From an uncultured Eubacteriales bacterium (GTDB lineage Bacteria; Bacillota; Clostridia; Oscillospirales; Acutalibacteraceae), in NCBI GenBank assembly GCA_934464615.1, contig CAKSKA010000003.1, positions 103,945 through 167,944 of the forward strand: a DNA stretch of 64,000 nt, written 5' to 3'. The translations under genes were made by a program, and so were the position numbers. Below are positions 16,492 through 26,388 of the stretch, piece after piece (the stretch's first letter is position 1; the number at the start of each line of letters is the position of its first letter). The notes below the pieces were generated by a model. That model saw nothing but the letters and a program-made list of their open reading frames with translations. It did not search any database and had not been told where the DNA came from.

Positions 16492-18150
16492 ATGTTAGAA
16501 GTATCATTGTTATCGTCTTTGGAAAAGGTTATGCCGGACGAAAAAATTACGGCAAAACCGCTTAAAAAAATTTCGGTTTTCTCGGGGGAACGATTTAATT
16601 TTCAAGTTGCCTTCCGCGACAGCGAATGTTTTAAATACCGCTTTGCTTTAAAGCATAACGGCATTGCGGAAATTAATACATATGACGTTATGTGTGTTCC
16701 GATAGGCATGGCTACAAACTCCTATTCAATGGACGACACAAATTATCTTACCCACAAAAGCTGTTTAATGCCGGATTGGTTAACCCCTAAAAGCGAAGAT
16801 TTTGTTACGCCCAATAACTGTTTTAAATCGGTCTGGTTTGAAGTTTGCGGAATTGAAAAAGCCGGAACATATAAATTTACCGTAGACTTTACACGAATAG
16901 ACAGCATATCGCCGTATATTTTAAATAAGGATGTTAACTGCAGCGTAAGTCTTGAGGTTACGGTTTTGCCGGCGCGTCTGCCGGAACAGGATTTAAAATT
17001 TACGCAATGGTTCCATACCGATTGTATAAGCGCTTTTTACGGAGTTGATACATTCGGGGAAAAGCATTGGGAACTTATTGAAAGTTTTATGCAAGCGGCG
17101 CACCACGGCGGAATAAATATGATTTATGTGCCCGTTTTCACTCCCCCGCTTGATACCGCCATAGGCGGTGAACGTCCCACGGTTCAACTTACGGATATTT
17201 ATTTAAACGACGGCAAATACAGTTTTAATTTTGATAAGCTGCACCGTTTTATTGCGCTTGCCAAAAAAATCGGGTTTAAATATTTTGAGATGGCGCATTT
17301 ATTTACACAATGGGGCGCCAAGTTTACACCGAAAATTATTGCAGATATTTCCGGCGAAAAAAAGCCGATATTCGGTTGGGATATTGAAGCGGCCGACGCG
17401 CGTTATGAGGAATTTTTAAGTGCATTTTTACCTGCGCTTAAAAAACAGCTTGAGGATGAGGGCGTACTTGAAAACACATATTTTCACGTGTCCGACGAAC
17501 CGCTTGAAGACCACCTTGAGAGTTACTCGTATGCAAGGACGCTTGCCAAAAAATATTTAAGCGGTTGCCGCCTTATAGATGCCGCGTCGCATTACGAGAT
17601 ATACCAAAAGGTTAAATTTGAGGAACCTATTGTTTCCACAAATTCAATACAACCGTATATTGATAACCGCGCGGAAAATCTTTGGGCATACTACTGCTGC
17701 TGCGAAACAACAGGCAGGTCAAATCGCCTTATGGCAATGCCGTCATACCGTACAAGATTTTTGGCGTATCAGTTATTTAAATACGATATAAAAGGATTTT
17801 TGCATTGGGGTTTTAATTTTTATTATTCTCAATGCTCCCTGCGCCTTTTAAACCCGTTTGTCGAAACCGACGCAGGATCCGCTTTTCCGTCGGGTGATCC
17901 GTTCTCGGTATATCCGGGAAGAAACGGTGCCGAGCCTTCGCTTCGTCTGTTGGTATTTTACGACGGTTTGCAGGACCTACGCGCACTGCAGATGCTTAAA
18001 GGTCTTATAGGCAAGGAAAAAACGGTCGAGTTAATTGAAAAAATCTGCGGCGAAGAAATTGTCTTTGAACATTGTGCGGAAAGTGCTGAAACTTTGTTAC
18101 GGCTGCGCGAGGCAATAAACAGTGAAATTATGAAAAATTTAAGCAAGTAG
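16492..18150 (+). CDS. GH123-like (DUF4091) glycoside hydrolase, cytoplasmic
   Basis: A 552-residue protein with an N-terminal beta-sandwich-like part (about 1-170) and a TIM-barrel part. FHVSDEPLEDH (about residue 330) holds the Asp-Glu pair used for substrate-assisted catalysis in GH123 beta-N-acetylgalactosaminidases. The C-terminal part with GFLHWGFNFYYSQ and LRLLVFYDGLQDLRAL is typical of DUF4091/GH123. There is no signal peptide, so the enzyme probably acts on imported oligosaccharides. AGGTGAGG lies before the ATG. It is 6 nt upstream of a phosphatase-like gene and probably co-transcribed. Confidence 0.82.
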   Translation: MLEVSLLSSLEKVMPDEKITAKPLKKISVFSGERFNFQVAFRDSECFKYRFALKHNGIAEINTYDVMCVPIGMATNSYSMDDTNYLTHKSCLMPDWLTPKSEDFVTPNNCFKSVWFEVCGIEKAGTYKFTVDFTRIDSISPYILNKDVNCSVSLEVTVLPARLPEQDLKFTQWFHTDCISAFYGVDTFGEKHWELIESFMQAAHHGGINMIYVPVFTPPLDTAIGGERPTVQLTDIYLNDGKYSFNFDKLHRFIALAKKIGFKYFEMAHLFTQWGAKFTPKIIADISGEKKPIFGWDIEAADARYEEFLSAFLPALKKQLEDEGVLENTYFHVSDEPLEDHLESYSYARTLAKKYLSGCRLIDAASHYEIYQKVKFEEPIVSTNSIQPYIDNRAENLWAYYCCCETTGRSNRLMAMPSYRTRFLAYQLFKYDIKGFLHWGFNFYYSQCSLRLLNPFVETDAGSAFPSGDPFSVYPGRNGAEPSLRLLVFYDGLQDLRALQMLKGLIGKEKTVELIEKICGEEIVFEHCAESAETLLRLREAINSEIMKNLSK

Positions 18151-18156
18151 GTATTT

Positions 18157-19191
18157 ATGGAAATAGAATTATTAAGCCCGGAAAACGGCTGTACAATTGA
18201 AATTGTACCGACAAAACAAGAGCAGATTATTAAAAATCTCCCGAAAAATCACAGTGACGGTGAAAATGAATTTGACTGGTATGCGCCCGAAATTTCGGAC
18301 AGCGACAATTCCCATCCGCGTCATACTGTTTTTACCTGGGGTTTTTCGGGCAGTATGGCAAACGTTGCAGCCGCATTTCTATTTTTAAGCGATAACGAAA
18401 AGTTTGATAATGCCGAAAAAATTGAAATATTCGGCGGCGAGTCGTTTATGCCGATTACGAATTTCAAGCGCAACAGCACTTACTATTGGAAAATTACGGC
18501 TTATTCCTATAACGGTGATGTCATTTGTGAAAGTAAGGTTTACAGTTTCAAAACGTCCGACGCCATGCCGCAATGGTATCATATTGACGGTACGACAAAT
18601 GTACGCGATATAGGCGGCATAAAGTGCAAAGACGGCATAATTAAAAGCGGTATGGTCATTCGCGGTGCCGAAACCGATACGGATTTTGAAGTAAGCGCAC
18701 AAGGGCTGGAATTTTTAAAAAATACCCTTAACATTAAAACGGAACTTGACTTACGAAAAAGCACAAACGGCAGCAAAAAACAAAGCAGTTTCGCAAAAAA
18801 ATATATAAATATATCTATTAAGGGTTACGCCGAGGCTATGGCAGACGAAGAAAAGCCTAAAATCAGGCAAATATTCAAGGTGTTTGCGGATGCAAAAAAC
18901 TATCCGATATATCTGCACTGTTTGGCAGGCGCAGACAGAACCGGTACCGTAATAATGATTTTGGAATCGCTGCTTGGTGCGGAGGCAGAAAAAATATCGG
19001 AAGATTTCGAATATACTTCCCTTTCGTGTTTCGGGATTCGTTCACGATACAATAAACCTTTCCGTGATGTAATTGATGAGCTTGAAAAGTACGGGAATAC
19101 ACCGGACAGCGCCGCCGCCGAATTTCTTTTAAGCTGCGGCATAACAAATACTGAAATTGACAGCATAAAAAAAATACTGCTTGTAAAGTAA
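18157..19191 (+). CDS. Tyrosine-phosphatase-like protein (Y_phosphatase3 type) with N-terminal Fn3-like domain
   Basis: The C-terminal half carries the Cys-based phosphatase loop HCLAGADRTG (C-x5-R), preceded by the family start TTNVRDIGGIKCKDG and RGAETDTDF. The first 135 residues resemble a fibronectin-III/purple-phosphatase-like sandwich (YYWKITAYSYNGDVICESKVYSFKT). 344 aa, no signal peptide. Relatives act on phosphotyrosine or phosphoinositides; the substrate here is unknown. It shares a transcript with the GH123-like gene and ends inside a terminator. Confidence 0.85.
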   Translation: MEIELLSPENGCTIEIVPTKQEQIIKNLPKNHSDGENEFDWYAPEISDSDNSHPRHTVFTWGFSGSMANVAAAFLFLSDNEKFDNAEKIEIFGGESFMPITNFKRNSTYYWKITAYSYNGDVICESKVYSFKTSDAMPQWYHIDGTTNVRDIGGIKCKDGIIKSGMVIRGAETDTDFEVSAQGLEFLKNTLNIKTELDLRKSTNGSKKQSSFAKKYINISIKGYAEAMADEEKPKIRQIFKVFADAKNYPIYLHCLAGADRTGTVIMILESLLGAEAEKISEDFEYTSLSCFGIRSRYNKPFRDVIDELEKYGNTPDSAAAEFLLSCGITNTEIDSIKKILLVK

Positions 19192-19212
19192 CTTTACAAG
19201 CAGTATTTTTTA
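19174..19212. terminator. Bidirectional terminator, phosphatase/oadA
   Basis: ATACTGCTTGTAAAGT and its reverse complement form a near-perfect palindrome across the phosphatase stop codon, followed by a T-run. It serves both convergent genes. Confidence 0.88.
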
Positions 19213-19217
19213 TTATA

Positions 19218-20627
19218 TTATTCCGAAAGGTCTTCGACTATCAACGTGCGAACACCGTTTTCATCTACCGTTTCAGCGGTCGGCTTGTTGCGCTGTGCAA
19301 GGAATTTAGAAGCAACCTGCGGGAACAGAGCGTAACTTAATACGTCTTCCTCGCATTTTGCAAGGTCGCCTGCCTCCTGCTTGTATTTTTCAAGCTCGGG
19401 CTCAAGCAAATCTGCGGGGCGGCAGGTAATAACCTGCGCGTCGCCTATTGCTTTTTTACGCACTTCCTCGTTAACCTCACCCGGCAATCTGCCGTATTCG
19501 CCGCGTAAAAGCGCCTTGGATTCCTTCGGAATCATCTTATAGCGCTCTCCCATTATAACGTTCATAACGGCTTGTGTGCCTACAATCTGACTTGTGGGAG
19601 TTACAAGCGGAGGATATCCGAAATCTTTACGAACCTTCGGTACTTCTGCCAAAACCTCGTAATACTTATCTTCTTTTCCGGCTTGCTTTAACTGTGAAAT
19701 CATATTGGAAAGCATACCGCCCGGTACTTGATAAATAAGTGTTTTTGTATCAACATTCAATACTTTGGGATCAAGTATACCTTCAGCCTTCATTTTATCC
19801 GCAACTGTTCTGAAATGCGCGGCAACTTCCGCAAGGGCTGTCAAATCAAGTCCCGTATCGCGGTCGGTGCCCTTAAATGTTGCAACGATAGATTCCGTTG
19901 CAGGCTGCGAAGTACCGTTTGCAAAGGGTGACAGAGCCGTATCAATAATATCAACGCCTGCCTGTGCCGCCATAAGATAGGTCATATCTCCGGTACCTGT
20001 TGTATTGTGCGTGTGCAAATGTATCGGGCATTTAACTGCTGCTTTTAACTTTTTAACAAGCGAAAAAGCATCAAACGGCAAAAGCAGATTTGCCATATCT
20101 TTAATGCAAATTACATCAGCACCCATTTTTTCAAGTTCCTTTGCCATTTCAACAAAGTATTCCTCGTTGTGTACGGGACTTATTGTATAACTCATTGCGG
20201 CTTCGCAAATTCCGCCGTATTTTTTACAGCTTTTCATCGCCTGTTCCATATTTCTGGTATCGTTAAGCGCATCAAAAATACGTATAACATCTATGCCGTT
20301 TTCTATGGATTTCTTTATAAAAGCATCAACAACATCGTCTGCGTAATGCTTGTAACCAAGTATATTCTGTCCACGCAAAAGCATTTGCAGTTTTGTGTTG
20401 GGCATATGCTTTTTAAGGGTGCGCAGTCTTTCCCACGGATCCTCGTTTAAATAACGCATACAAACATCAAATGTAGCGCCGCCCCAACACTCAAGCGACC
20501 AATAACCCATCTTATCGAGTTTTTCAAGTGCAGGAAGCATATCTTCAATACGCATTCTTGTTGCTGCTTGAGATTGGTGTGCATCACGGAGAATAGTATC
20601 GGTAATATATAATTTCTGTTCAGACAT
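19218..20627 (-). CDS. oadA: Oxaloacetate decarboxylase alpha chain, carboxyltransferase
   Basis: Carboxyltransferase of the membrane Na+ pump: it moves CO2 from oxaloacetate to biotin, giving pyruvate. Family signatures are ITDTILRDAHQSQAATRM, CWGGATFDVCMRYLNEDPWERL, CIKDMANLL and HLHTHNTTG (metal ligands). At 469 residues it lacks the C-terminal biotinyl domain of longer OadA proteins; that part is the separate carrier at 21983. It is the last gene of the operon, with AAAGGAG before the ATG. Confidence 0.94.
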   Translation of the reverse strand: MSEQKLYITDTILRDAHQSQAATRMRIEDMLPALEKLDKMGYWSLECWGGATFDVCMRYLNEDPWERLRTLKKHMPNTKLQMLLRGQNILGYKHYADDVVDAFIKKSIENGIDVIRIFDALNDTRNMEQAMKSCKKYGGICEAAMSYTISPVHNEEYFVEMAKELEKMGADVICIKDMANLLLPFDAFSLVKKLKAAVKCPIHLHTHNTTGTGDMTYLMAAQAGVDIIDTALSPFANGTSQPATESIVATFKGTDRDTGLDLTALAEVAAHFRTVADKMKAEGILDPKVLNVDTKTLIYQVPGGMLSNMISQLKQAGKEDKYYEVLAEVPKVRKDFGYPPLVTPTSQIVGTQAVMNVIMGERYKMIPKESKALLRGEYGRLPGEVNEEVRKKAIGDAQVITCRPADLLEPELEKYKQEAGDLAKCEEDVLSYALFPQVASKFLAQRNKPTAETVDENGVRTLIVEDLSE

Positions 20628-20648
20628 ATTTCTTTTCTCCTTTCAAAA

Positions 20649-21956
20649 TTATGCACCGAACAATGCAAGCAACACACCTGCGGCAATGGCACTGCCTATA
20701 ACGCCGGCAACATTCGGTCCCATAGCGTGCATAAGCAGGAAGTTGCCCGGATTTGCTTTCTGTCCTTCCATTTGCGAAACGCGTGCTGCCATCGGTACGG
20801 CGGATACGCCTGCCGAGCCAATAAGCGGATTTATCTTGTTCTTTAAGAAAAGATTCATAAATTTAGCAAGCAATACGCCGCCGGCAGTACCGAGCGAGAA
20901 AGCAACTACACCCATAACAAGTATTTTTAAAGTACTCAGTGCCAAAAATGTGCTTGCGGTAGCGGTAGCACCTACGGTAATACCGAGGAATATCGTAACA
21001 ATATTCATAAGTTCATTCTGTGCCGTTTTTGAAAGTCTGTCAACAACGCCGCTTTCACGGAACAGGTTACCGAGCATAAGGCAACCTACCAACGGTGCCG
21101 CAGACGGTACAAGCAATGCAACAAATATTGTAACTATAATCGGGAAAAGAATTTTTTCGCGTTTAGATACGGGACGCAAAGTCGTCATAACAATTTCGCG
21201 TTCCTTTTTAGTGGTAAGCAGGCGCATAATAGGCGGCTGAATTACAGGCACCAACGCCATATACGAATATGCCGCCACGGCAATAGGTCCTAAAAGGTCC
21301 GGTGCTAATTTTGATGTTACAAATATAGCCGTAGGACCGTCTGCACCGCCGATTATACCTATGGAACTTGCCTGTGCGGCAGTAAAGCCCATATAGCGTG
21401 CGGCAATGTAAGTTACAAATATACCAAGCTGTGCAGCCGCACCCAAAAGCAACGACTTAGGATTTGCAATAAGCGGACCGAAATCGGTCATGGCGCCTAC
21501 GCCGAGGAATATAAGGCAGGGATAAATTCCCAATTTAACGCCGAGGTACAAATAATCCAGCAGTCCGGCGGAAATCTTACCGCCTACCGTCAACTGAGAT
21601 AAAACAGCGTCGCTTACACCGGCATTGCTCATTTCTGTTATAAATTCTTCGGTTATAACTTTACCGCCGAAAAGATCCCAATGCACATGTCCGCCGGCAA
21701 AAAGTATCTCGTGGAACATATCCGCACCGGGCAGATTTGTAAGCAGCATGCCGAATGCGATTGTTGTAAGAAGCAACGGCTCAAACTGCTTTACAAGCGC
21801 CAAATAAAGCAATACGCAGGCAACGGCTATCATAACAAGATATTTCCAGTTATCTGCAATAAGGTAAAATCCCGTTTGTTTTACAAAGTTGATGATAGTT
21901 TCATTTGTTGTAAAAAACTGCGCTATCATCTTAAAAAAGTTTAAAACAGCTTCCAT
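20649..21956 (-). CDS. oadB: Oxaloacetate decarboxylase beta chain, Na+ pump
   Basis: The integral membrane subunit that decarboxylates carboxybiotin and exports Na+. The 435-residue protein has about nine membrane segments and the motifs [30 protein letters not shown] and [13 protein letters not shown], which include the conserved aspartates of the ion path. I start at the ATG at 21956, 8 nt after AGGAG; a TTG two codons upstream is less likely. It lies between the biotin carrier and oadA. Confidence 0.95.
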   Translation of the reverse strand: MEAVLNFFKMIAQFFTTNETIINFVKQTGFYLIADNWKYLVMIAVACVLLYLALVKQFEPLLLTTIAFGMLLTNLPGADMFHEILFAGGHVHWDLFGGKVITEEFITEMSNAGVSDAVLSQLTVGGKISAGLLDYLYLGVKLGIYPCLIFLGVGAMTDFGPLIANPKSLLLGAAAQLGIFVTYIAARYMGFTAAQASSIGIIGGADGPTAIFVTSKLAPDLLGPIAVAAYSYMALVPVIQPPIMRLLTTKKEREIVMTTLRPVSKREKILFPIIVTIFVALLVPSAAPLVGCLMLGNLFRESGVVDRLSKTAQNELMNIVTIFLGITVGATATASTFLALSTLKILVMGVVAFSLGTAGGVLLAKFMNLFLKNKINPLIGSAGVSAVPMAARVSQMEGQKANPGNFLLMHAMGPNVAGVIGSAIAAGVLLALFGA

Positions 21957-21982
21957 AATCAATTCTCCTATATACGCACAAA

Positions 21983-22342
21983 TTAAGCGATAACGCAGAG
22001 AACAGAGCCTGTTTCAACAGTAGCGCCCTTAGCAACGGAAACATTGGATACGGTGCCGTCGCACGGGGACATAATCTCGTTTTCCATCTTCATGGCTTCA
22101 AGCACCATAAGCACATCGCCCTTTTTAACTTTAGCGCCGTCGGTTACGTTTACGGCAAGTATATTTCCGGGCATGGGTGCCTTAATGGTTTCCCCACCTG
22201 CCGGAGCAGCTGCAGCAGGTGCCGCAGCGGGAGCTGCCGGAGCAACAGCAACGGGAGCGCTCTGCTTAACATCGGCTGCATCCATAGCCTCAAGTGTAAT
22301 TTCGTAAGCTGTACCGTTTACGGTAACTTTATATTTTTTCAT
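21983..22342 (-). CDS. Biotin carboxyl carrier protein of the decarboxylase pump
   Basis: A 119-residue carrier: a short N-terminal domain ([20 protein letters not shown]), a Pro/Ala-rich flexible linker (about residues 35-55) and a biotinyl domain with EAMKMENE, whose Lys is biotinylated. The ATG at 22342 follows AAGGGGAAAA; the frame stays open 34 codons further but overlaps oadG. It carries CO2 from OadA to OadB. Confidence 0.95.
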   Translation of the reverse strand: MKKYKVTVNGTAYEITLEAMDAADVKQSAPVAVAPAAPAAAPAAAAPAGGETIKAPMPGNILAVNVTDGAKVKKGDVLMVLEAMKMENEIMSPCDGTVSNVSVAKGATVETGSVLCVIA

Positions 22343-22361
22343 TTTCGTTTTCCCCTTATAA

Positions 22362-22631
22362 TTATATTTTTTTAAATGACAAAACTCTGATTGCGGAAAT
22401 ATCCGTTGACAGTTCTTCCGCTGCCACAGCACATACGGCTGCAAGTATTTCCTGTTTGTTTTCTATAACGGCAGGTGCACCTGCGGATTCCGCCGCCGTT
22501 TCGGCTTTCTTTTTGCCCGAACCTATGTTGCAAAGTTTACTCATAATCATACACAAAATTATTATGCAAATAAGTCCTAAAAAAACAACGCTTAAACCCA
22601 TCAGAATAACAAAAGTATTTGACAGTTCCAT
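22362..22631 (-). CDS. oadG: Oxaloacetate decarboxylase gamma chain
   Basis: An 89-residue protein with one N-terminal membrane segment (about residues 8-30) followed by a charged Ala-rich linker, as in OadG, which anchors and assembles the complex. GGGGGG stands before the ATG. It is the first gene of the pump operon. The 110 nt upstream are AT-rich; several weak -10-like boxes are present but no convincing promoter. Confidence 0.85.
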   Translation of the reverse strand: MELSNTFVILMGLSVVFLGLICIIILCMIMSKLCNIGSGKKKAETAAESAGAPAVIENKQEILAAVCAVAAEELSTDISAIRVLSFKKI

Positions 22632-22734
22632 TTAAGCACCCCCCAATATATAGTATATTTTACAGATTTTTGCAAAAAGCACTAATCGAATTTATTGTAA
22701 TATAAAATAACAAAAAAATCAACTGTTTTAGCAT

Positions 22735-22765
22735 AAAAAACGCCGAATTTTTAAAAAATTCGGCG
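22735..22765 (-). terminator. Terminator of the ABC exporter operon
   Basis: CGCCGAATTTTT/AAAAATTCGGCG stem at 22741-22765, with TTTTTT following on the minus strand. Confidence 0.9.
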
Positions 22766-22773
22766 AAATTTAT

Positions 22774-24516
22774 TTATGATTCGAACTGGCTGTTATAAAG
22801 GTTGTAATAAAATCCTTTTTTATCAAGTAAACTGCTGTGCGAACCCTGCTCTATTATATTCCCGTCCTTCATCACCAGTATTATATCGGCATTTTTTACA
22901 GTAGACAGCCGATGTGCCACTATAAAGCTTGTTCTGCCGGACATAAGCCGTGCAAAAGCCGATTGTATTTTCTGCTCGGTTCGTGTATCTATGGATGATG
23001 TCGCCTCGTCAAGAATTAATATGGGCGGTAGCATAAGCATAACTCTGGTTATGCATAAAAGCTGCTTTTGACCGACGGATAATCCGCTGTCATCGCTTAT
23101 TACGGTATTGTACCCATCTGGCAACCGTTTTATAAAACTGTGGGCAAAGGTAAGTTTTGCCGCATTTTCAATTTCCTCATCGGTGGCATCGGGATTTCCG
23201 AAAGCAATATTCTGTTTAACCGTACCGCTTTTTATCCATGTGTCCTGCAGCACCATGCCGTAATTTTTGCGCAAACTTTTCCGTGTTACGGAGTTAATAT
23301 CGACACCGTCTATCAAAATACTGCCGCTGTCTACGTCATAAAAGCGCATGAGCAAATTAATTATAGTGGTCTTTCCGCATCCCGTAGGTCCGACTATTGC
23401 AACGCGCATACCCTTTTTAACCGACAGGTTTAAATTCTTTATAAGTTCCTTTTCCTTATTATACGAGAAACTTACGTTGTTTATATTTACATTGCCGTCT
23501 GCGTTTTCAAGTATTCCGTCTGCGTCTTTTGATTGCGCAGGCTCGTCAATCAATTCAAACACACGCGCCGCACAGGCAAGCGCATTTTGAAGTTCGGTAA
23601 TTACGCCGGAGATTTCATTAAAGGGTTTTGCATACTGTGTGGAATAACTTAAAAAGCAGGAAATACCGCCGACGGTAAGTCCGGAACCTATTACCATAAA
23701 TGCACCGAGCAGTGTTACAACGGCATACACAAGGCTGTTAACAAATCTTGTTGAGGGATTAACAAGCGAGGAAAAGAACGTTGCTTTAAGCGAACAATCG
23801 GTAAGTCTTTTATTTATATCGTTAAAACTTTCAATGTTTTTGTCTTCCATTCCGAAAGCCGCCACTGTTTTTTGATTATTGACCATTTCGTTTATAAAGC
23901 CCGTTTGTTCCCCTCTGAGAGCCGACTGTTTACGGAACAAATTATATGTGCGCTGCGCTATAAATTTTGCAATAAGGAAAGACAGCGGAGTAAGCAAAAC
24001 AACTGCCAAAGTTACAAATACGTTTATAGACAGCATAAAGCACAATGTACCTATAATTGTAATTACACCTGTAAAAAGCTGTGTAAAGCCAAGCAGCAAA
24101 CCGTCGGCAAGTTGGTCAGCATCCGCAATTATGCGGCTTATTATATCTCCGTGGGAATGGGAATCGATAAACGACAGCGGCAAATTTTGTATTTTAATAA
24201 ATGCGTCACGCCGTATATCGCGTACAACATGATATGTTATCCTGTTGTTTATAACGCCCATTATCCATTGAAAAACCGCAGTAACCGCAACCACTGCAAC
24301 TATTTTTAATGCAACCGCGCCGACTCCGACAATATCAACATTGCCTACACCCGCTATCATATCTATTGCCCTGCCGACCAACACCGGCGTATACAGTGTA
24401 AGTGCCACGGACGCCGCCGCCATTATTACCGAAACAATTATTAAAGGTATATAATGCTTAAGATACATAAAAACCCGCTTTAAGACTCTGCCTTTGTAAT
24501 CTGAGTTTTTTTGCAT
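22774..24516 (-). CDS. ABC exporter half-transporter, membrane-ATPase fusion (second of pair)
   Basis: A type-IV ABC half-transporter: six membrane segments (about residues 15-300) and an ATPase domain with Walker A GPTGCGKTT, signature LSVGQKQ (degenerate from LSGGQ), Walker B ILILDEATSS and the H-loop HRLS. I place the start at the ATG at 24516 (580 aa), behind GAGGAGG and 4 nt after the partner's stop; the upstream M at 24570 would overlap the partner. Pairs like this form heterodimeric exporters of drugs, lipids or peptides. The substrate is unknown. Confidence 0.92.
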   Translation of the reverse strand: MQKNSDYKGRVLKRVFMYLKHYIPLIIVSVIMAAASVALTLYTPVLVGRAIDMIAGVGNVDIVGVGAVALKIVAVVAVTAVFQWIMGVINNRITYHVVRDIRRDAFIKIQNLPLSFIDSHSHGDIISRIIADADQLADGLLLGFTQLFTGVITIIGTLCFMLSINVFVTLAVVLLTPLSFLIAKFIAQRTYNLFRKQSALRGEQTGFINEMVNNQKTVAAFGMEDKNIESFNDINKRLTDCSLKATFFSSLVNPSTRFVNSLVYAVVTLLGAFMVIGSGLTVGGISCFLSYSTQYAKPFNEISGVITELQNALACAARVFELIDEPAQSKDADGILENADGNVNINNVSFSYNKEKELIKNLNLSVKKGMRVAIVGPTGCGKTTIINLLMRFYDVDSGSILIDGVDINSVTRKSLRKNYGMVLQDTWIKSGTVKQNIAFGNPDATDEEIENAAKLTFAHSFIKRLPDGYNTVISDDSGLSVGQKQLLCITRVMLMLPPILILDEATSSIDTRTEQKIQSAFARLMSGRTSFIVAHRLSTVKNADIILVMKDGNIIEQGSHSSLLDKKGFYYNLYNSQFES

Positions 24517-24520
24517 TTTT

Positions 24521-26242
24521 CTAAGCCTCCTCTTTAAACTGCGAATAGTAAATTTCCTTATATACATCACAGTTTTTCAGTAATTCTTCGTGCGTTCCTA
24601 TACCTACCGCCTCGCCGTCATCAAGTACAATAATTTCGTCTGCGGACTGCACGGACGCGGTACGTTGGGACACAATAAACACCGTAGGCGAATAATCAAG
24701 TCCCTTTATACTCCTGCGAAGCGCCAAATCCGTAGCGTAATCAAGCGCGGAGGAACTGTCGTCAAGTATAAGTATTTCCGGTTTACGCACAAGTGCACGC
24801 GCAATGGTAAGTCTTTGCCTTTGTCCACCCGAAAAATTCTTACCGTTTTGCTCAACGTCGAGGTCCAGCCCCTCGCCTTTTTGTTCTATAAAATCAAATG
24901 CCTGTGCGGTTTTAAGAGCCGCATAAATCTCATCATCGGTCGCGTTTTCGTTTCCCCACAGCATATTGCTTTTAACCGTACCCGAAAACAGTACCGCCTT
25001 TTGCGGAACAATACCGATTTTTTTCCTTAATTGTTCTTTGCCGTAATTCTTAACGTCCACGCCGTTTACCGAAACAGTACCCTGCGTTGCGTCATAAAAG
25101 CGCGGTATCATATTAACAAGCGAAGTTTTGCCTGAGCCCGTGCCGCCTATTACACCCACGACACTGCCCTTCTTCGCCCTGAAATTAATATTGCTCAGCG
25201 AATTTACTTTAGATGAAGCGTATCTTAAATTTACGTTATCAAATTCCACGGCAATATCGGCGTTTTCGGCAGACGGATTTTGCGTACCGAATACAACCGA
25301 GCTTTCGGTATCCAACACAGCCTGTATACGCTTGCCGCATGCCACCGATTTTGTAAGATTAATAATTAAATTGGCAAGTTTTATAAGTTCCACCAAAATC
25401 TGCGACATATAGTTGTAAAGCGCAACCACTGCGCCCTGAGTTATAATGCCCGTATTTACCTGCAATGCGCCGAGTTTAATTAAAGCTATAACCGCCAAAT
25501 TTATTACAACGTATGTTGCCGGATTCATAAGCGCCGATATTCTGCCTACTTTTTTCTGCATTGCAGTAAGGGTGGAATTGGCATCGCAAAAATCGTTAAT
25601 TTCGCCGTCTTCCTTGCAAAAAGCGCGTATTACCCTAACGCCCGATAAGTTTTCCCCCGTAATGCCGAGCAATTTATCAAGGCCTGACTGCACCTTTTTA
25701 TAAAGCGGAATACTTGTAAGCATTATTGCAAACACAATTGCAGCCAAAATCGGTATAACCGCTACAAAAATAAATGCCTGTTTTACATTTATCGTAAAAG
25801 CCATTATCATTGCGCCGAACACTACAAATGGTGAGCGCATAACAAGCCGCAAAGTAAGGTTAAGGCCGTTTTGCACTTGGTTTATATCGCTTGTCATTCG
25901 TGTTATAAGGGTGGAAGGGCCTATGTTATCAAGCTCTGTAAAAGATAATTTTTGTATATGCGAAAACAGTGCGGAACGAATTTCGCCCGCAAAACCGGTT
26001 GCGGCCTTTGCCGAAAAGTATTGCGCGACGCATGTAACGCACAGACCTATTATACCGAATGCAACCAGCAATCCGCACATTAAGGCTACATACTTTTTGT
26101 TTCCCGCGGTAATTCCGTTATCAATAATCGCCGCAACTATAAGCGGCACGGTTAGTTCAAAAGATGCTTCCAGCAACTTAAAAAACGGTGCCAGAACACA
26201 TTCCTTTTTATAATGTTTTAAATATGCCAACAACTTTTTCAT
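24521..26242 (-). CDS. ABC exporter half-transporter, membrane-ATPase fusion (first of pair)
   Basis: A 573-residue half-transporter with six membrane segments and an ATPase domain: Walker A GGTGSGKTS, signature FSGGQRQR, Walker B ILILDDSSSALD. The Walker B is followed by Asp rather than the catalytic Glu, and the switch residue after RTASV is Gln (VSQRT) rather than His, so this subunit carries the degenerate site typical of heterodimeric exporters. No substrate-specific neighbour is seen. Confidence 0.93.
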   Translation of the reverse strand: MKKLLAYLKHYKKECVLAPFFKLLEASFELTVPLIVAAIIDNGITAGNKKYVALMCGLLVAFGIIGLCVTCVAQYFSAKAATGFAGEIRSALFSHIQKLSFTELDNIGPSTLITRMTSDINQVQNGLNLTLRLVMRSPFVVFGAMIMAFTINVKQAFIFVAVIPILAAIVFAIMLTSIPLYKKVQSGLDKLLGITGENLSGVRVIRAFCKEDGEINDFCDANSTLTAMQKKVGRISALMNPATYVVINLAVIALIKLGALQVNTGIITQGAVVALYNYMSQILVELIKLANLIINLTKSVACGKRIQAVLDTESSVVFGTQNPSAENADIAVEFDNVNLRYASSKVNSLSNINFRAKKGSVVGVIGGTGSGKTSLVNMIPRFYDATQGTVSVNGVDVKNYGKEQLRKKIGIVPQKAVLFSGTVKSNMLWGNENATDDEIYAALKTAQAFDFIEQKGEGLDLDVEQNGKNFSGGQRQRLTIARALVRKPEILILDDSSSALDYATDLALRRSIKGLDYSPTVFIVSQRTASVQSADEIIVLDDGEAVGIGTHEELLKNCDVYKEIYYSQFKEEA

Positions 26243-26343
26243 AAATCCACCCTATTAAAATATGCAATATTTAACACTTATCAGACAAAAACAACCGTAA
26301 AACAGTTTATCTATATTTTACCACAAAAAATATAAATTGCATA

Positions 26344-26382
26344 GATAAAAATAAGGTTTTCCGCAGAAACGGAAAACCTTAT
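26344..26382 (-). terminator. Terminator of the GH20-like gene
   Basis: ATAAGGTTTTCCG and its reverse complement (26351-26382) with TTTTTAT following on the minus strand. Confidence 0.9.
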
Positions 26383-26388
26383 CGCATT

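Noticed and set aside
22632..22734. Promoter of the oad operon
   Set aside because: Several TATACT/TATATT boxes occur but none has a fitting -35 at 16-18 nt, so none is annotated.
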